Below are positions 12,275 to 23,555 of a DNA stretch of 64,000 bases, piece by piece. Below the pieces are notes generated by a model. The model had not been told where the DNA came from and ran no database searches. It saw nothing but the letters and a program-made list of their open reading frames with translations. This DNA comes from Tanypteryx hageni (lineage: Eukaryota > Arthropoda > Insecta > Odonata > Petaluridae): contig CM054116.1 of the NCBI GenBank assembly GCA_028673005.1, positions 67,411,211 to 67,475,210 on the forward strand, in the 5' to 3' direction. Position 1 is the first letter of the stretch. Each line of letters starts with the position of its first letter. The position numbers and the translations under genes were made by a program.

Positions 12275-13395
12275 ACATCTTTAATCATTCTCTCTCTTCC
12301 TCTCCAATTCGCCTTCCTCTTTCTTATATTCTGAATCAGTGTTCGCTTTTCACTACTTAGTATTTCCTCAGATTTCATCCTGAAAATTTTATCTTCAGCA
12401 TTTTTCTCAATTCGCATATTTCGAAGCTTTCCAAATACATTATGTCATTTTTCTGAGTGTCTATATTTATGCTCAATACCAAGCAATACTCCACACAGCG
12501 CTTTATCAATTTCTTTCGTATATCATATTACTTTTCCCGTCAGGAGGAGAATCTTTCTTATAAAAGCCGCTTTTGACGTCACTGTCCTAGTTCTTATTTC
12601 ATCGATATATTTTGCATCTCTTGTTATAATGCTTCCCAAGTATTTACTTTCTGAAATTAGTAAAAATGGCTTTCTACCTATCCTTATCTCCACATTTTAT
12701 TCTTTCCTTGATATTTGCATAACCTTGGATTTTCTGTATTAATTTCCATAATGTATGTCTTCCTGCTATTACCAGTATGTTTATAATTTTTCTGGTTTCT
12801 TTTCCTCTCATACTAGAAGCAATTGATCATCAGTAATATTTTTTGTTCATATAATCTTTCCTTTAATATTGAAATCTTTCGTGCCTTTTAGCGTTTCTTG
12901 CATTAATCTTTCTCAATACACTTATATTAAATAGGACAGCAAAAGGCAACAACCATGTCTTATTCCTCTTTCGATATATACACTACTTTCTCCAATCTGA
13001 CCTTCACTACTTTATTTATGCACAGATACCTGATAAGTTTAAACCTACACCTTTGACCTTTAATAACCGTATCAGCAATACCAAATTTACTCTATCAAAG
13101 GCCTTCTACCAGTCGACGAAGAAAGAGCAGCAGTCTTGGCTCTACTCTATCACTTTTCCTGATGATGCTTATTATTCCGATAGCATTTCTGGTTCCTCGT
13201 TCTTTTCGGAAACCGAACTGATCTTCCCCTTGAATTCTTCGACCTTTTTCTTTAGCTCTATAGTGAAAGTTTTTGTGATAATCTTTGACACGTGCAATAG
13301 TAGGCTTATCACTCTTTAGAATTTACAATGCGATGCCTAACGCTTCATCTTCCGAGAGATCATAGTTACTTCTATAAAATCCTTAGGCGAATCTA
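12275..13395 (-). mobile_element. RTE-like LINE fragment (reverse transcriptase part, decayed)
   Basis: Nucleotide similarity along the whole segment to 43430-44640, the RT-coding and 3' part of the better preserved LINE. Shared stretches include ATCTTCAGCATT, AAGCTTTCCAAATA, the run around CGTCAGGAGG versus CGTCAGTAGG, and TTCCTCGTTCTTTTCGGAAACCGAACTGATCTTCCCC against its 44.4-kb counterpart. All frames are broken by stops. This is an older, truncated copy of the same family, in the same orientation. Confidence 0.85.
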
Positions 13396-13770
13396 ACAGA
13401 AAAAAAATATATATCACTGCTGAAGGGAATCAATTAGTCACAGGTCACCGATTCACCACACCAGCGAGCGGCAAGGGGTTTTAACACCGCTGCTTATATA
13501 TATTTAAATACACAGAAAGCTGAGCCAACCCATTTGTGGAAACAAATGAAGAAGGGAAGTGTCTTCCTTTTGATCTTGCGGCTACAGAATTAGCATAAAA
13601 GGTGCAAATGAACTAATTACACAAGTAGCACAAAACGTCTGTTACGGATTCACTCGAGGTCAATCCGGAACCCGTCCGGACAACAATTAAAAAAATCGTA
13701 AAAACTGAGCTTGCACCAACCCGAACAACATTCATTTTGAGAAGCTTCAACATGACATACAAGGGCAGGG

Positions 13771-13774
<4 letters not shown>

Positions 13775-13807
<33 letters not shown>
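13775..13807 (+). repeat. (AG)n microsatellite
   Basis: Perfect AG dinucleotide run of about 33 bp, ending in GACAGGCAGACAGA. Confidence 0.97.
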
Positions 13808-13811
<4 letters not shown>

Positions 13812-14541
13812 CAGACAGATAGATTGCTTTTAGGACTGGATGCCGTGGGTTGCTGATTACGGCCGGAAACAGAAAGGGAAAATGACCCGCAGAACGTGTT
13901 AGACGGTATATGGCTCCTCGATCAATCTTCGCTGTCTGGGATGCATAATAAATGGAGAGAGAAAGCGAGAGAGAGGAATAGACGGGCTGGCCAAGCATTT
14001 TTGGCAAGAATGTATGGGTGGTAAAATAGGGGAAGGGGTTAGAGCACGCCCTTTTTTATCTCGGACGAAACTCCGCCATTATCTTCCAATCCCTCCAGCA
14101 GGTGCGTTCCATTTGTCGACCCAAAAATCATTTCAACTCATCGCCTCCGCCGCCGAAGATTTCTTGTGACACGCCACTTTCACAACCCTGCACTTCTCGA
14201 CTCCTCTCATTCCATTCATCCTACACTCACTCTATCTCCCACCCTACCGACCCGGGAAAATGGACCCCAAAATGTTATACGTGGCAAAAGAGAGGGCATT
14301 CCGTCAACAATTCGAGAGGACAGGTCCATTGTTGAGGGAGACAAAAGTGGGAGAGAAAGGCGGTTTCGGAGCGGCGCGGCGGCGTGAAGGATTTCGTTTT
14401 TGCCTTTTCGAAGCGGTGGCGGACCATTTTCGTCTTGTGTATTGGAGTCGCGACTATTGCATTCACATTGTTCTTCTTTCGCATCCATTCTCCTCTCTCT
14501 TTTCCTGCCTTTTTCTCCTTTATTCAATTTCCTGCAACCGA

Positions 14542-14543
<2 letters not shown>

Positions 14544-14588
<45 letters not shown>
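14544..14588 (+). repeat. (TA)n microsatellite
   Basis: Perfect TA dinucleotide run of 45 bp. The flanking sequence does not match the (TA)n-tailed repeat family found at 22.8 and 48.1 kb. Confidence 0.97.
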
Positions 14589-14590
<2 letters not shown>

Positions 14591-16422
14591 TTTCCTTACC
14601 GATCGCCCTAAAGCCCAATTTCAACCCTTTCTTTGCGATACCTTCTCTTCCCATATGTATTGCGAAGGCGTAAAAGTCTTTGTAAACTCCCATGAATGTG
14701 CCACTAGTGACTTTCGCTCTGTTTTCGCGGTATATTCCGTTGACGCCACGGGAGTTTGCCATAAAATGTTTCTCGCTGTAGTAGTAGGGCCGGATATTAA
14801 ACCGGTCTAGGGTAATCTAATTTCGCTTTTTTGGACCCTCGTTAATAACCAAGCGTAGGTAACGCCTTGGTTACCGCCATAACAAAGCACAAATTAATCC
14901 ACAGATATGGCTGATAAAAATGTTTGTGTGATATTAACAGGTCCAATTTTAAGATTTTGGCAAGTGCATTTTATATTTTTCTTCCAAACGATAATATGTT
15001 GATATCATAAAGCGATATATTTAGCTATGTAGTAAATATGATTTAGAAATGAGTGAATATAAAAAAATTGTTACAAACTCGAGTTTAATGGGGAAACTGT
15101 GACGCCCCCTAGAAAAAGGGAAGAATGATAACTAAATAATGGCAAAATTGTTCTGATAAGAGCAATATTTTTTCGGTTTAATATCTTTGAGAAGTTAATG
15201 TCAAAACTTGCTAGTCACTAAGATCATACAGTAAAAAATAATGGGTTTTCTTAAAATTTTGTGGGTCTAAAAAAAGCTAGAGGAGTAGGAAAAGTTAAAA
15301 TGAAGAAATTTCCTTTGCAATTATTTTGACCTTAAGGCTCATCATTAAATTTCCACTCGTTTTACTACGACATAGACTTGGCCTCTTAAGCATCCTTAAA
15401 CCTAAAAAATTTCTATACAAAAAGTTCCGGATCATCAGAAAAATGTTTTGAGTTTTTAATTAAAAATATCACTTGTTAAACTATCCTGTCAGAATTAATT
15501 AATTAAATTATGGAAGGATAATTGTTCTCTGTACAAAAATAAAGGAACAAAAATTAATTTCACGATTTTAACGAGTCAGTAATGGACTGACTGACTGACT
15601 GAAATTACCCCAGGGAAAGTTTTTGCATTACGAATGCTAAAAAACTCCAATAGTAGGTATATCGCAAACAAAATACGCGATGTCATTGTTACGCATGAGA
15701 AATCCGGTGGTTCGTTCTCCTCCGCTCTATTCTACTTTGCTCTCTCTTGCACCTCTTTAATAAGCCTTCCTCAGGAATAAGGAATCGAGTGACACTCGAG
15801 GGAATATACGAAAATGACAATGGCGGAGAGGAAGAGCCACCGGAGTGAATGAGACACGGTGTCCACTGCGAGTGAATGTAAACGTGAAATGAGTTAGAGG
15901 TCATCTCGAGGAATATGTAAATAAGTGGAAAATGTTGGTAGGGTGTTGGAAGCGAAGGTCGAAGGGAATATCTAATCTTCGACAAATTGTCCTGCCTTCT
16001 CTAATAGTGACGACTACCGCACTCTCGTAGAAATATGTTTATAAAGAGAGCATATTATCTGTAGGCCACACTGTCATTCCACTCTCCTTTCATCAGTTTT
16101 TGAACGAATATTGTGGGTAACAACGTACAGGGATGACAGGGCCAAATTTAGAAAATACCTCACAAATTAATCGTTGTAAACACATCATTCCAAAGAATAA
16201 CTTATCTTGCCTGATTTATTATTAGAAGACGGATCCTTGAGCCTCATCGGTGAAATAAAATTCCTTTAGCACATGGGAAAGTACGCTATTCAGAAGTTAG
16301 ACAGCCGAGAACAAAACATAGACGCCGTTAGGGTTGCATAACTTCAGGGCACAAGAAGTAATAAAGGTCGCCTTCATTTAACGAAAACAAATAAAAGATT
16401 TTTGAGTTTCATAACTTTAGGA

Positions 16423-16734
16423 TATGGGTCGGCAACCTTTAACATTATATGAGCTACTTGAAAAAAATTGAAAACTCAAGATCGACCATTTTTCCGATGA
16501 CTTTTTTTTACAATACAATTATTATTACAATATTTTCATGTGATACATTACAAAGGGATGAGGTAAAATCGTATGTTATTTTTTTTGTCGGCGTGAACAT
16601 TCGAAGCTTTTTGTAAGTTCACAATGATAGACGTATTTTTTTAATTTCTCGATTTTTGTCAAGTCCTGCGCGATCGACCAGGATATGCTTCGAGATCAAC
16701 CGGTTGATCGCGATCGACCGGTTGCCGACCCCTA
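16423..16734. mobile_element. hAT-type MITE (TAGGGGTCGGCAACC termini)
   Basis: The left end is TATGGGTCGGCAACC; the right end on the other strand is TAGGGGTCGGCAACCGG. Terminal inverted repeats therefore agree except at one base over 15. Flanking 8-mers CTTTAGGA (16415-16422) and CTTTAGGG (16735-16742) match at 7 of 8 positions. The interior is non-coding; the right subterminal region carries repeated GATCGACC/GGTTGATCG motifs that form inverted repeats. Length, termini and 8-bp duplication fit a hAT MITE. Confidence 0.88.
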
Positions 16735-16742
16735 CTTTAGGG

Positions 16743-19423
16743 AATTATCCTTTTTGTGGGATGTGTACACTTAAGGATGCAAAACTAAATTATCGACCGA
16801 GGTATGGTTTACGAGTTACAAGTTACTTTTAGGATAGAAGTATAAATAATCGCAAAATTAGAGTCTTTCACTACATTAACTTCCTTTCCAGAAAAATGTC
16901 GGGTCGACGAACTTCTTCCCCAGTACGCGTCCGGCTCACCGGCGACCCATCCGATATTTTATTTTTCCTCTTCCCTCTCCCGAAGGAATCTTCGTTTAAA
17001 TCACCCCTCTCCTTCTACCACTCGCGTTCGTTTCTCTCCTAGAAAGTTCCCTATTCGGCCGCAGAGATCGCCGCGAGAAAGGTTCTTTAATTTACGAGCC
17101 AAAACTTTTTTTATCATTTCGAACACTTTCTATTCCTCTTTCTCTAGCTACGAGAGAGAAAAACGGAGAGAAAATTGATGTTTATTCGTCCCTTTTGATT
17201 TGCTCCTCCTCCTATTTCCTTTATTTGGAAAACGGAAGCCGTCTTCTCGTAAAATTTAATCAATTCTGAGGTGAGATGCGAGGTGTCGCAAAAAATTTCT
17301 TTTTAAGATAACGATTCAGAATTTACGCTTTCACCTTGAGACCTTCCAAAGTAACATTTGGAGCAAAGAAAAGTGCGTAGTTTTTCACTTTTATTTTTAT
17401 TTCTATCTCTATCTCACAAAAGATACGTGTGTTTCCGTATCATAAAAAATTAAAAAGTGACATTTCTTGCCTGAAAACGATCTATACACAGTATTTCTTT
17501 TGAAAATTAAACTCATTATTGTTTGTAGAATTGCAGTGATAATTGGCCAATTTCACTCGAGGAGGAAAAAGCTGAAGATATTGTTTATGATCGAAATGTT
17601 TACACAAGAAAATCAGTTGTGATAATTTATTTTTACGAAATTGCGGATTACGTTATTTTCCATAGAAAATTTTTAATAATCCGCTAAAAGCGGAAGACCT
17701 ATTGATTTTTTGTAAGGGTAGGGCTTTTATAATGTCTTGTACGCGATTCTATAGACAAAAAGGAGAGCTAATTTAACGTGATCGATGCCAAAAAGGTTAA
17801 CCTGATTCTTTAGCTATCGGAGTTAATATTCACTCCTCTTTCATAGATATAATTATTTCAATAGCAGTAATATATACTCGAACATAAAATTCTTGTACGA
17901 AAATTTCCCATGATTTACGAAGAAAAACATTTTGTCAGTTTTACAGAATACAAATGACGCAAAATCAGTGGATTCCTGGCGTTGAATTATGCATATCTAG
18001 TTTTTATCCTTTGGCTACAATGAAAATGAACCAATTTTCGGGCGTTTAAGAAGCTCCTCATAACATCTTCTACAAATAACAGGTGCTAAGAAACTGATTC
18101 AACGCCCATCAGACGGGGAATTTTGCATTTTATTAAATTATTAAACAAGGAAAGTTTTGCTTCCTGGAACGACATTATACAAATGAAATCAAACCCACTA
18201 TGTAAATTTCCACACTTATTTGTCCGATGATGCAGTTGTTACTGTAAAACTGGCCGCGAATATAAATTAAAGTGTAAAATTACATAGGAAATTTGATTTA
18301 ATTTGTACTTTATTAAGAATAAATGATGGAAGAATGAAATAATATAATAAAAAGAATGGACCTTTTTCTATAAATATATATGTATAAAATCATGCGCTGC
18401 TGTGGAAACACTTTGCTAATTTGATAGGAATTAGGTCTCATACATCAATAGAGAATAATTGAAGTACATATAAAGAATAATTGAAGTATCTCACTTTGCT
18501 GCTTGGCAGACATATCAAAACATTTCGCCAGAAGGAGCAAATTTTTAACGTTTAAGCTGATGGCCCTCAACAAGAGATTGATTTTGCAATTAATTATAAT
18601 TTTTCCAACGATTTGTCCTCGTATGTCAATCAAGAAACCGTTTACTTTAAGTTCATTCATGATCAGCCGACAAAAAAATCCAGTCAGCCGTGGCGTCGGT
18701 AACTCCCGTAAAGAACTATTCTGCCGTCTGGTCAAATCTTCAATCTGACACCCCTTCTCGCCCGTCAAAAAATTCGAAAAAAAGAAATCTCGCCCAACAG
18801 ATCGTCGTAAACAGTGCCACTAAATTTATAACCCCGACGCACTGGAATTATGATCCCGCCTAAGAGAGAAAATTCATTTGAAGCGTTTGTTACCTTTTGC
18901 ATCACCTTTCATTACCAATCTCTTCTCTATCTCAATTCCCATTTACCGTCCGCGTAACCAGCGGACGCTGCTCGGAAAACAAATTCACATCAGCGTGCGT
19001 TGATAGCGGCTCTGCAGATGAGAGAAACATAATGCTTCCCCCGTTCCGCGAGCCTCCGCGTTGAACGCGCGAGAAACGACTGTATTCCACCACCAGAGTT
19101 CCTTGCCGCTATGCCTCGGTACAGGAGAGAGAAGGTAGGAGATGCGTGGAATGGAGAGACTCTGGAGGGAAAGGTCTCTATAGAAATGCACGTTTCCGAG
19201 TGTGCTTTTCACCGTTAATGTTGCGGAGATTTCAGAGCCTCTAGAGATGTGCGGAAAAAGCCCAAAGAAACGAAGCTAATGTCCGATATTAGTTCTCAAA
19301 GTGGCATAACGAGTTTTCTCGCCCGATTCAAAAATCTTTATCCGCGTAAAAAACGATTACCCCGAAGAAAAAGAACTGTAAAATGACGACTCAATTTGCA
19401 CAAATCTACTTAGAATAAAGATA
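16743..19423. other. Non-coding stretch, probably intron
   Basis: AT-rich sequence with a GC-richer, pyrimidine-biased patch at about 16890-17240. Frames at 18445-18768 (minus) and 18503-18748 (plus) overlap each other on opposite strands and match no family known to me. No structure beyond this was recognised. Confidence 0.45.
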
Positions 19424-19464
19424 CGCGACCCAGGTTTCGGCCCATCGAGTCGCCATCAGGCGAC
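19424..19464 (-). ncRNA. Hammerhead-ribozyme-like motif
   Basis: On the minus strand the order is CGC, CTGATG, a short hairpin region with GGC/GCC potential, CGAAAC, CTGG, GTC, GCG. This matches the arrangement of a type I hammerhead: stem I (CGC/GCG), the CUGAUG box, stem II, the GAAA box, a very short stem III and a GUC cleavage triplet. The conserved A following CUGAUG is not in place, so activity is doubtful. Very short stem III is known for hammerheads in Penelope-like retroelements; membership here is inference. Confidence 0.4.
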
Positions 19465-20294
19465 AAGCTGTCCAACAGAACGGAATATATTGTTCGAAGA
19501 AGGAAGGGAAGAAAGCATATTGTATTTTACATACAATCTAGGAAAGAACGAATAAAAAACCCTTTCTCGCAAGGATTCAACTGGTCCCTCTTTGAAGTTT
19601 TAAGGCCATTTAAACAAACACCAGTTCGGAGTTTAACGAAAGCCAAACGTATCTTTTACGCGTCGGATTTGAGGCTTTCTGCCTACGTTGCATTCCTGAA
19701 CTTTTTTTTATCCGATTTCAAAGAATTTCCACCTCGTAAAAATTTCATTCCTAAGTTAGAAGGATTCTCAAAGTCTAGTCTGGCGCCGAGATTTTATTTT
19801 TTGTTTCTATTCTGCGGACGCTTTGCTGAGGAATACACACTTCTGCTCGAGAAAAGTGACTTATGTCGCAAGGATGAGGATGCCAGAAAACGTTGCTCAC
19901 GTCAGTACGAAGGAGACAAACTTTTTTACCCTTAACGCCGAGCGAGAGATGGAAACGGATGTACAGAGAACTGAGGCAAATAGCAGTTCGCGGAGGCCAT
20001 TCAGACGGTGAGCGAGCTTCTGAGGGATCTTCCACAGGTCAGAGTATTTCTGTGGAGGAAGCGTGAACGCAGATTGGAATGACTTTCAGGGGTTTGGTTC
20101 CTGGGCCGACGCCATAGGAATCGATGATGGGATAACAATGGAAGGAACGGGTCCGAAAAACTAATTTCCTATACAAATTTAGGTCGGCATGTTAGCGCGG
20201 TCATGATCGCTGTCCCTGTCATACGAAAAGATTTATTATCGTTGATTTACCACCGTGGCGTATATTAAGCAGTAAGCAATATGGATGATAAGTA
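19465..20294. other. Non-coding stretch
   Basis: No gene or repeat recognised. Overlapping frames on both strands at 19669-20035 have no recognisable content. Confidence 0.45.
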
Positions 20295-21226
20295 AGGTAA
20301 CTCGACCCAATATTGCCTATCTTAGCTTTATTAATTTTTAAGCACCTTTCCCAAATGCTGAAAGTAAAAATAATATAATGTACTCATAGACAGTTTATTT
20401 AAGTAAACATAAAAAACGTTACAACTATAACGCTTCAACATGGAATTACTTGTTAGAATTTTTAAAAAAACCTTGCTGTTAGGCCATATTAGGAACATAT
20501 GATCACAAAATGGACTATTGGGTTATTGTTCAAAAAATAAGAGAACAAGAATCTGAATTATTTCTCAAATACTTGTATCAAAATTTTAATGCTTGATTGC
20601 TCAAAAATGGTTACAATAAATTGTCAGTAGGCGAAAATAACTAAAAAATGAGAAAATAAAAGCCAAGATTCTAATTTTACACAGGTCAAAATCGTAAAAT
20701 TGTACCACCAAAGATTTGGGCACATGAGGTCAACATTTAATTTAAATTAAGAAATGAACAACAAAATGAAATCTAAAATCATTCAAAAATTCATTTTCAT
20801 TAATTAAGGCTCACAAAATGGGCAATATGGCCTACACAGGCCGTAATGGGGAGACTTGGACTATTAAAACATTCCAATGGAACCACATGACATCTCAATG
20901 AAATGCCAAAACATTCACGCCACTAATAGTTGAGACAATTATCTTGTAGAATGTCTAAGGTCAAATTAATTAATTAAATTTACCTGTACAAAAATGACTT
21001 AACCAACGTCTTTAAATTAGATGCACGTAGCTACAAACGCTGGTCTCAAGCAAAACACTCCAGAAAATTTAGCCAACTGAGCGCGTCCAGCGGAATTCCA
21101 TATAAACACAGTTGTTAGCAGCCTACCGATATACTGCATCCACCATCTATCAACTTTGCTACTTAGGACGTTCTATACGGCGATTAGGCCATATTGGGAA
21201 ACAGGTCATATTGGGTCGAGTTACCT
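20295..21226. mobile_element. TA-flanked non-autonomous DNA transposon
   Basis: The left terminus is AGGTAACTCGACCCAATAT (20295-20313) and the right terminus read on the other strand is identical over the same 19 bases. Both ends are flanked by TA (20293-20294 and 21227-21228), as expected for Tc1/mariner-type or similar TA-targeting transposases. The 932-bp interior has no open frame of note but repeats GGCCATATT/GGGCAATATGG-type motifs near both ends. Superfamily is inferred only from the TA flank. Confidence 0.85.
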
Positions 21227-21228
21227 TA

Positions 21229-22708
21229 ATATTTCTAGCAAATATAAACTTTGATTTATAGAATCGAATGTTCTAAAATAATTCAAGTTGAAATTCATTT
21301 ATCTTCTCTTATTCTCTGAATTTAGTTTGTTTGTGGGAAGAGATTATTTTATGGTAATAAGGCTGACGAGTAACAATCCTCTGAGCATACTAATAGAGGC
21401 TATGAAAATGGGTCATGCGAGCGAAGGGTAAATGTTGCATAAAATTAGCAAAATGTGCATTTTTTGATATTCCTCGTGGATTAATATACACATAGGAAAT
21501 GGATAATTTCCTTTAAAAAAATAAATAAAAATTTCTGGAGTTTTTGCTTTAACAAGAAAATTAAATACAAAAATTTGATATTTACAAAGTCACCTAATTT
21601 CCACGAATTTTCATTAGTAGTTATGAGCCTTTTCTAACATTAAATAAAAAGTTCTTAAAAACTTTGACCGGTTATAATAATTAGTATATTCCAAATAATA
21701 TACATCCACAAACAAGCTTATTACGGCAAACTAGGTTTTTCGAGTTTAATAATTTTTCATATCAATTTCAAATCTATTGTGATCATGGCGAAGAAAATGG
21801 CGACATACGTTGCTCCAAGAGCGCTTTCCAAAGTTACGCAGATATAAAAGAGAAATCAAATTTTGCTGAAAGAATTATCCTCGATAATTCCCGTACGAGA
21901 GCATTTGGATATAAAAAGTATTTTTTGTAGTTCATTTTATTGCTTTGTTTCAGAGGCTGATGCGTTAGATACAGAGTTAGGGGAGACAAAATTTTCCCTA
22001 GGCTATTTTTTCTAACCTAAGGCGAAAGAAACAATCTATATATTCTTGTGAAAGGAATTTTCAGTGGCATGTTAATGGTCTTTTAACGATCGCGTTATTT
22101 TTATCTCCTCTGTAATGCAACAAAGTAAACAAAATGGTAGGAGAGATCAGTTAAAGCGCAAAAAAGAAGGCACAAAGCAAAAAGTATGGTCGTAGTTTCT
22201 CCTTCCAGTAATTCGGTGAGAGCAAAAAAACTAGCATTGCATTACAACTAATTTTTGTCGGTAAATAAACTCATAAAAACTCGAGCTAAGTAGCTGCATT
22301 GCATAAATATACATTTAATCTAAATAAAATATTTTTTGGAAACATGAAGCTGTTTGCGTAATTGATATCAAAATACGAATAAAAAACCAAAATTTTTGTA
22401 TAGATGAAAAGAATAGAAGAATTTCAGAGCATGCCCATGTTCCGTCACATAAAACCACTTGTATTTACGCAATAAAATCTTTTAATATTGCTGTGCCAAC
22501 ATGTTTGTATATGTCGCCGACACTTGATTTCATTTTTGTTTTTGAAATAACAATTTAATATAAGTTATTCTCAAGTTGCTACAACAAGGATCAATGTCCT
22601 CATGAATCATACCGATCTTTACTCAGAACATAACTTTCTAGTATTAGAAAAATAAATGAGAAACGATGATAAAGTTCAAAACAGACGAAGAAGCAATCGG
22701 CTCGGGAC
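21229..22708. other. Non-coding stretch, AT-rich
   Basis: AT-rich DNA with no supportable gene and no repeat recognised before the dinucleotide tract at 22709. Confidence 0.45.
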
Positions 22709-22745
22709 GTGTGTGTATATATATACACATATATATATATATATG

Positions 22746-22790
<45 letters not shown>
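22709..22790 (+). repeat. (GT)/(TA)n microsatellite
   Basis: Short GT run then long TA dinucleotide tract, directly abutting the hammerhead-bearing repeat that starts at about 22795. Confidence 0.95.
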
Positions 22791-22792
<2 letters not shown>

Positions 22793-22794
22793 CT

Positions 22795-23002
22795 CTCTCT
22801 GTAGCTGAAGAAGGAGTAGTTCCGAAAGCTTTACGTTTGTGATGTTTCTGTGTTTTTGTGTTATTTTACGTGTGTCGCTTCGACATCCCCGGAGCCTCGC
22901 CAACCTGAAGTCGTCTGATTGGTGAGTGCTCACTGGGTTTCCTCATCCCAACACCTTGTTGACATCCATATATTCATTTTACCTTTCCTTTTCCGTAAGT
23001 TG

Positions 23003-23050
<48 letters not shown>
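22795..23050 (+). repeat. (TA)n-tailed repeat with hammerhead-like core, copy A (Penelope-like terminus?)
   Basis: Starts with CTGAAGA (22805-22811), a short hairpin (GGAG/TTCC) and GAAA (22824-22827), i.e. the two catalytic boxes of a hammerhead ribozyme around stem II. About 175 bp of body follow, then a (TA)n tail from 23003. The copy at 48020-48262 (minus) matches it through the whole body: GCTGAAGAAGG, GTGTCnCTTCGAC, GCCAAC, CACCTTGTTG, ending in a CCTTAAGT/CCGTAAGT-type segment and then (TA)n. Defined 5' structure, interspersed copies and a simple-repeat tail suggest a non-autonomous retroelement or Penelope-like terminal region. The (TA)n tail is split by the LTR at 23051-23498. Confidence 0.7.
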
Positions 23051-23053
<3 letters not shown>

Positions 23054-23495
23054 AACGTTTGAAGGCTAGCGCGGTGTTCGGCGCCCGCCACTTACGCCTA
23101 CCGGTCTTTCAGCGAGAGGTCACCACCGGCGACCCGGCTATATAAGAAAGCTGCCAGAAGAGGAAGGGGACTTTTTTTCGTGGGGAAACCGTACCCGGAG
23201 GGTGACCCTCTCGGTAGCACGAGGAGAGTAACGAGAGAAGGCACATTTTGGAGTGCAGTTGTGGATCGGCGTAAATTCGTCCGTGGCCGAGGACCGCCAC
23301 CGTTTTTTTTTTGTCACTTGTTTGTATTCACCTCCTCACCCATTAAAAAACCATAATCTAGATTCCTCCTTTTCGTCATTTCTTTTTTTTCTTTCTCCGT
23401 GTGCAAGCGGAAATATCCCTTAACGGGGACACTTGCACTGGCGCCCAACGCTCCTTCAATCTGGACCCGCGACCGAGCTAAGCGGGGGCACCGTT

Positions 23496-23498
<3 letters not shown>
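23051..23498 (+). mobile_element. Solo LTR-like element inserted in (TA)n
   Basis: The segment begins TGTAACG and ends CGTTACA, a 7-bp inverted repeat with the TG...CA ends of LTRs, and is bounded on both sides by the same (TA)n tract. Inside are a TATA-box-like CTATATAAG (23138-23146), a polyadenylation-like ATTAAA (23342-23347) and TGGCGCCCAACG (23439-23450), which resembles a retrotransposon primer-binding site. A PBS-like element so close to the end may mean the LTR proper stops near 23438 with about 60 bp of internal sequence left. Base composition is clearly GC-richer than the flanks. The target duplication cannot be seen because the site is itself TA-repetitive. Confidence 0.65.

Positions 23499-23551
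<53 letters not shown>
23499..23551 (+). repeat. (TA)n microsatellite, continuation of the split tail
   Basis: TA run of about 53 bp resuming directly after the LTR-like element; with 23003-23050 it would form one tract of about 100 bp. Confidence 0.95.

Positions 23552-23555
<4 letters not shown>

Larger units (their letters stand above)
13396..16422. other. Non-coding stretch with microsatellites
   Basis: No supportable gene. Contains the (AG)n at 13775-13807 and (TA)n at 14544-14588, a CpG-containing, GC-richer patch at about 14040-14480, and a short GACT tandem near 15580-15600. Frames across 14260-14810 are translations through the (TA)n tract (Tyr-Ile repeats) and are not genes. Confidence 0.5.

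Noticed and set aside
14260..14810. Overlapping frames of 136-137 residues on the plus strand
   Set aside because: They run through the (TA)n microsatellite as Tyr-Ile repeats and overlap frames on the other strand; compositional.
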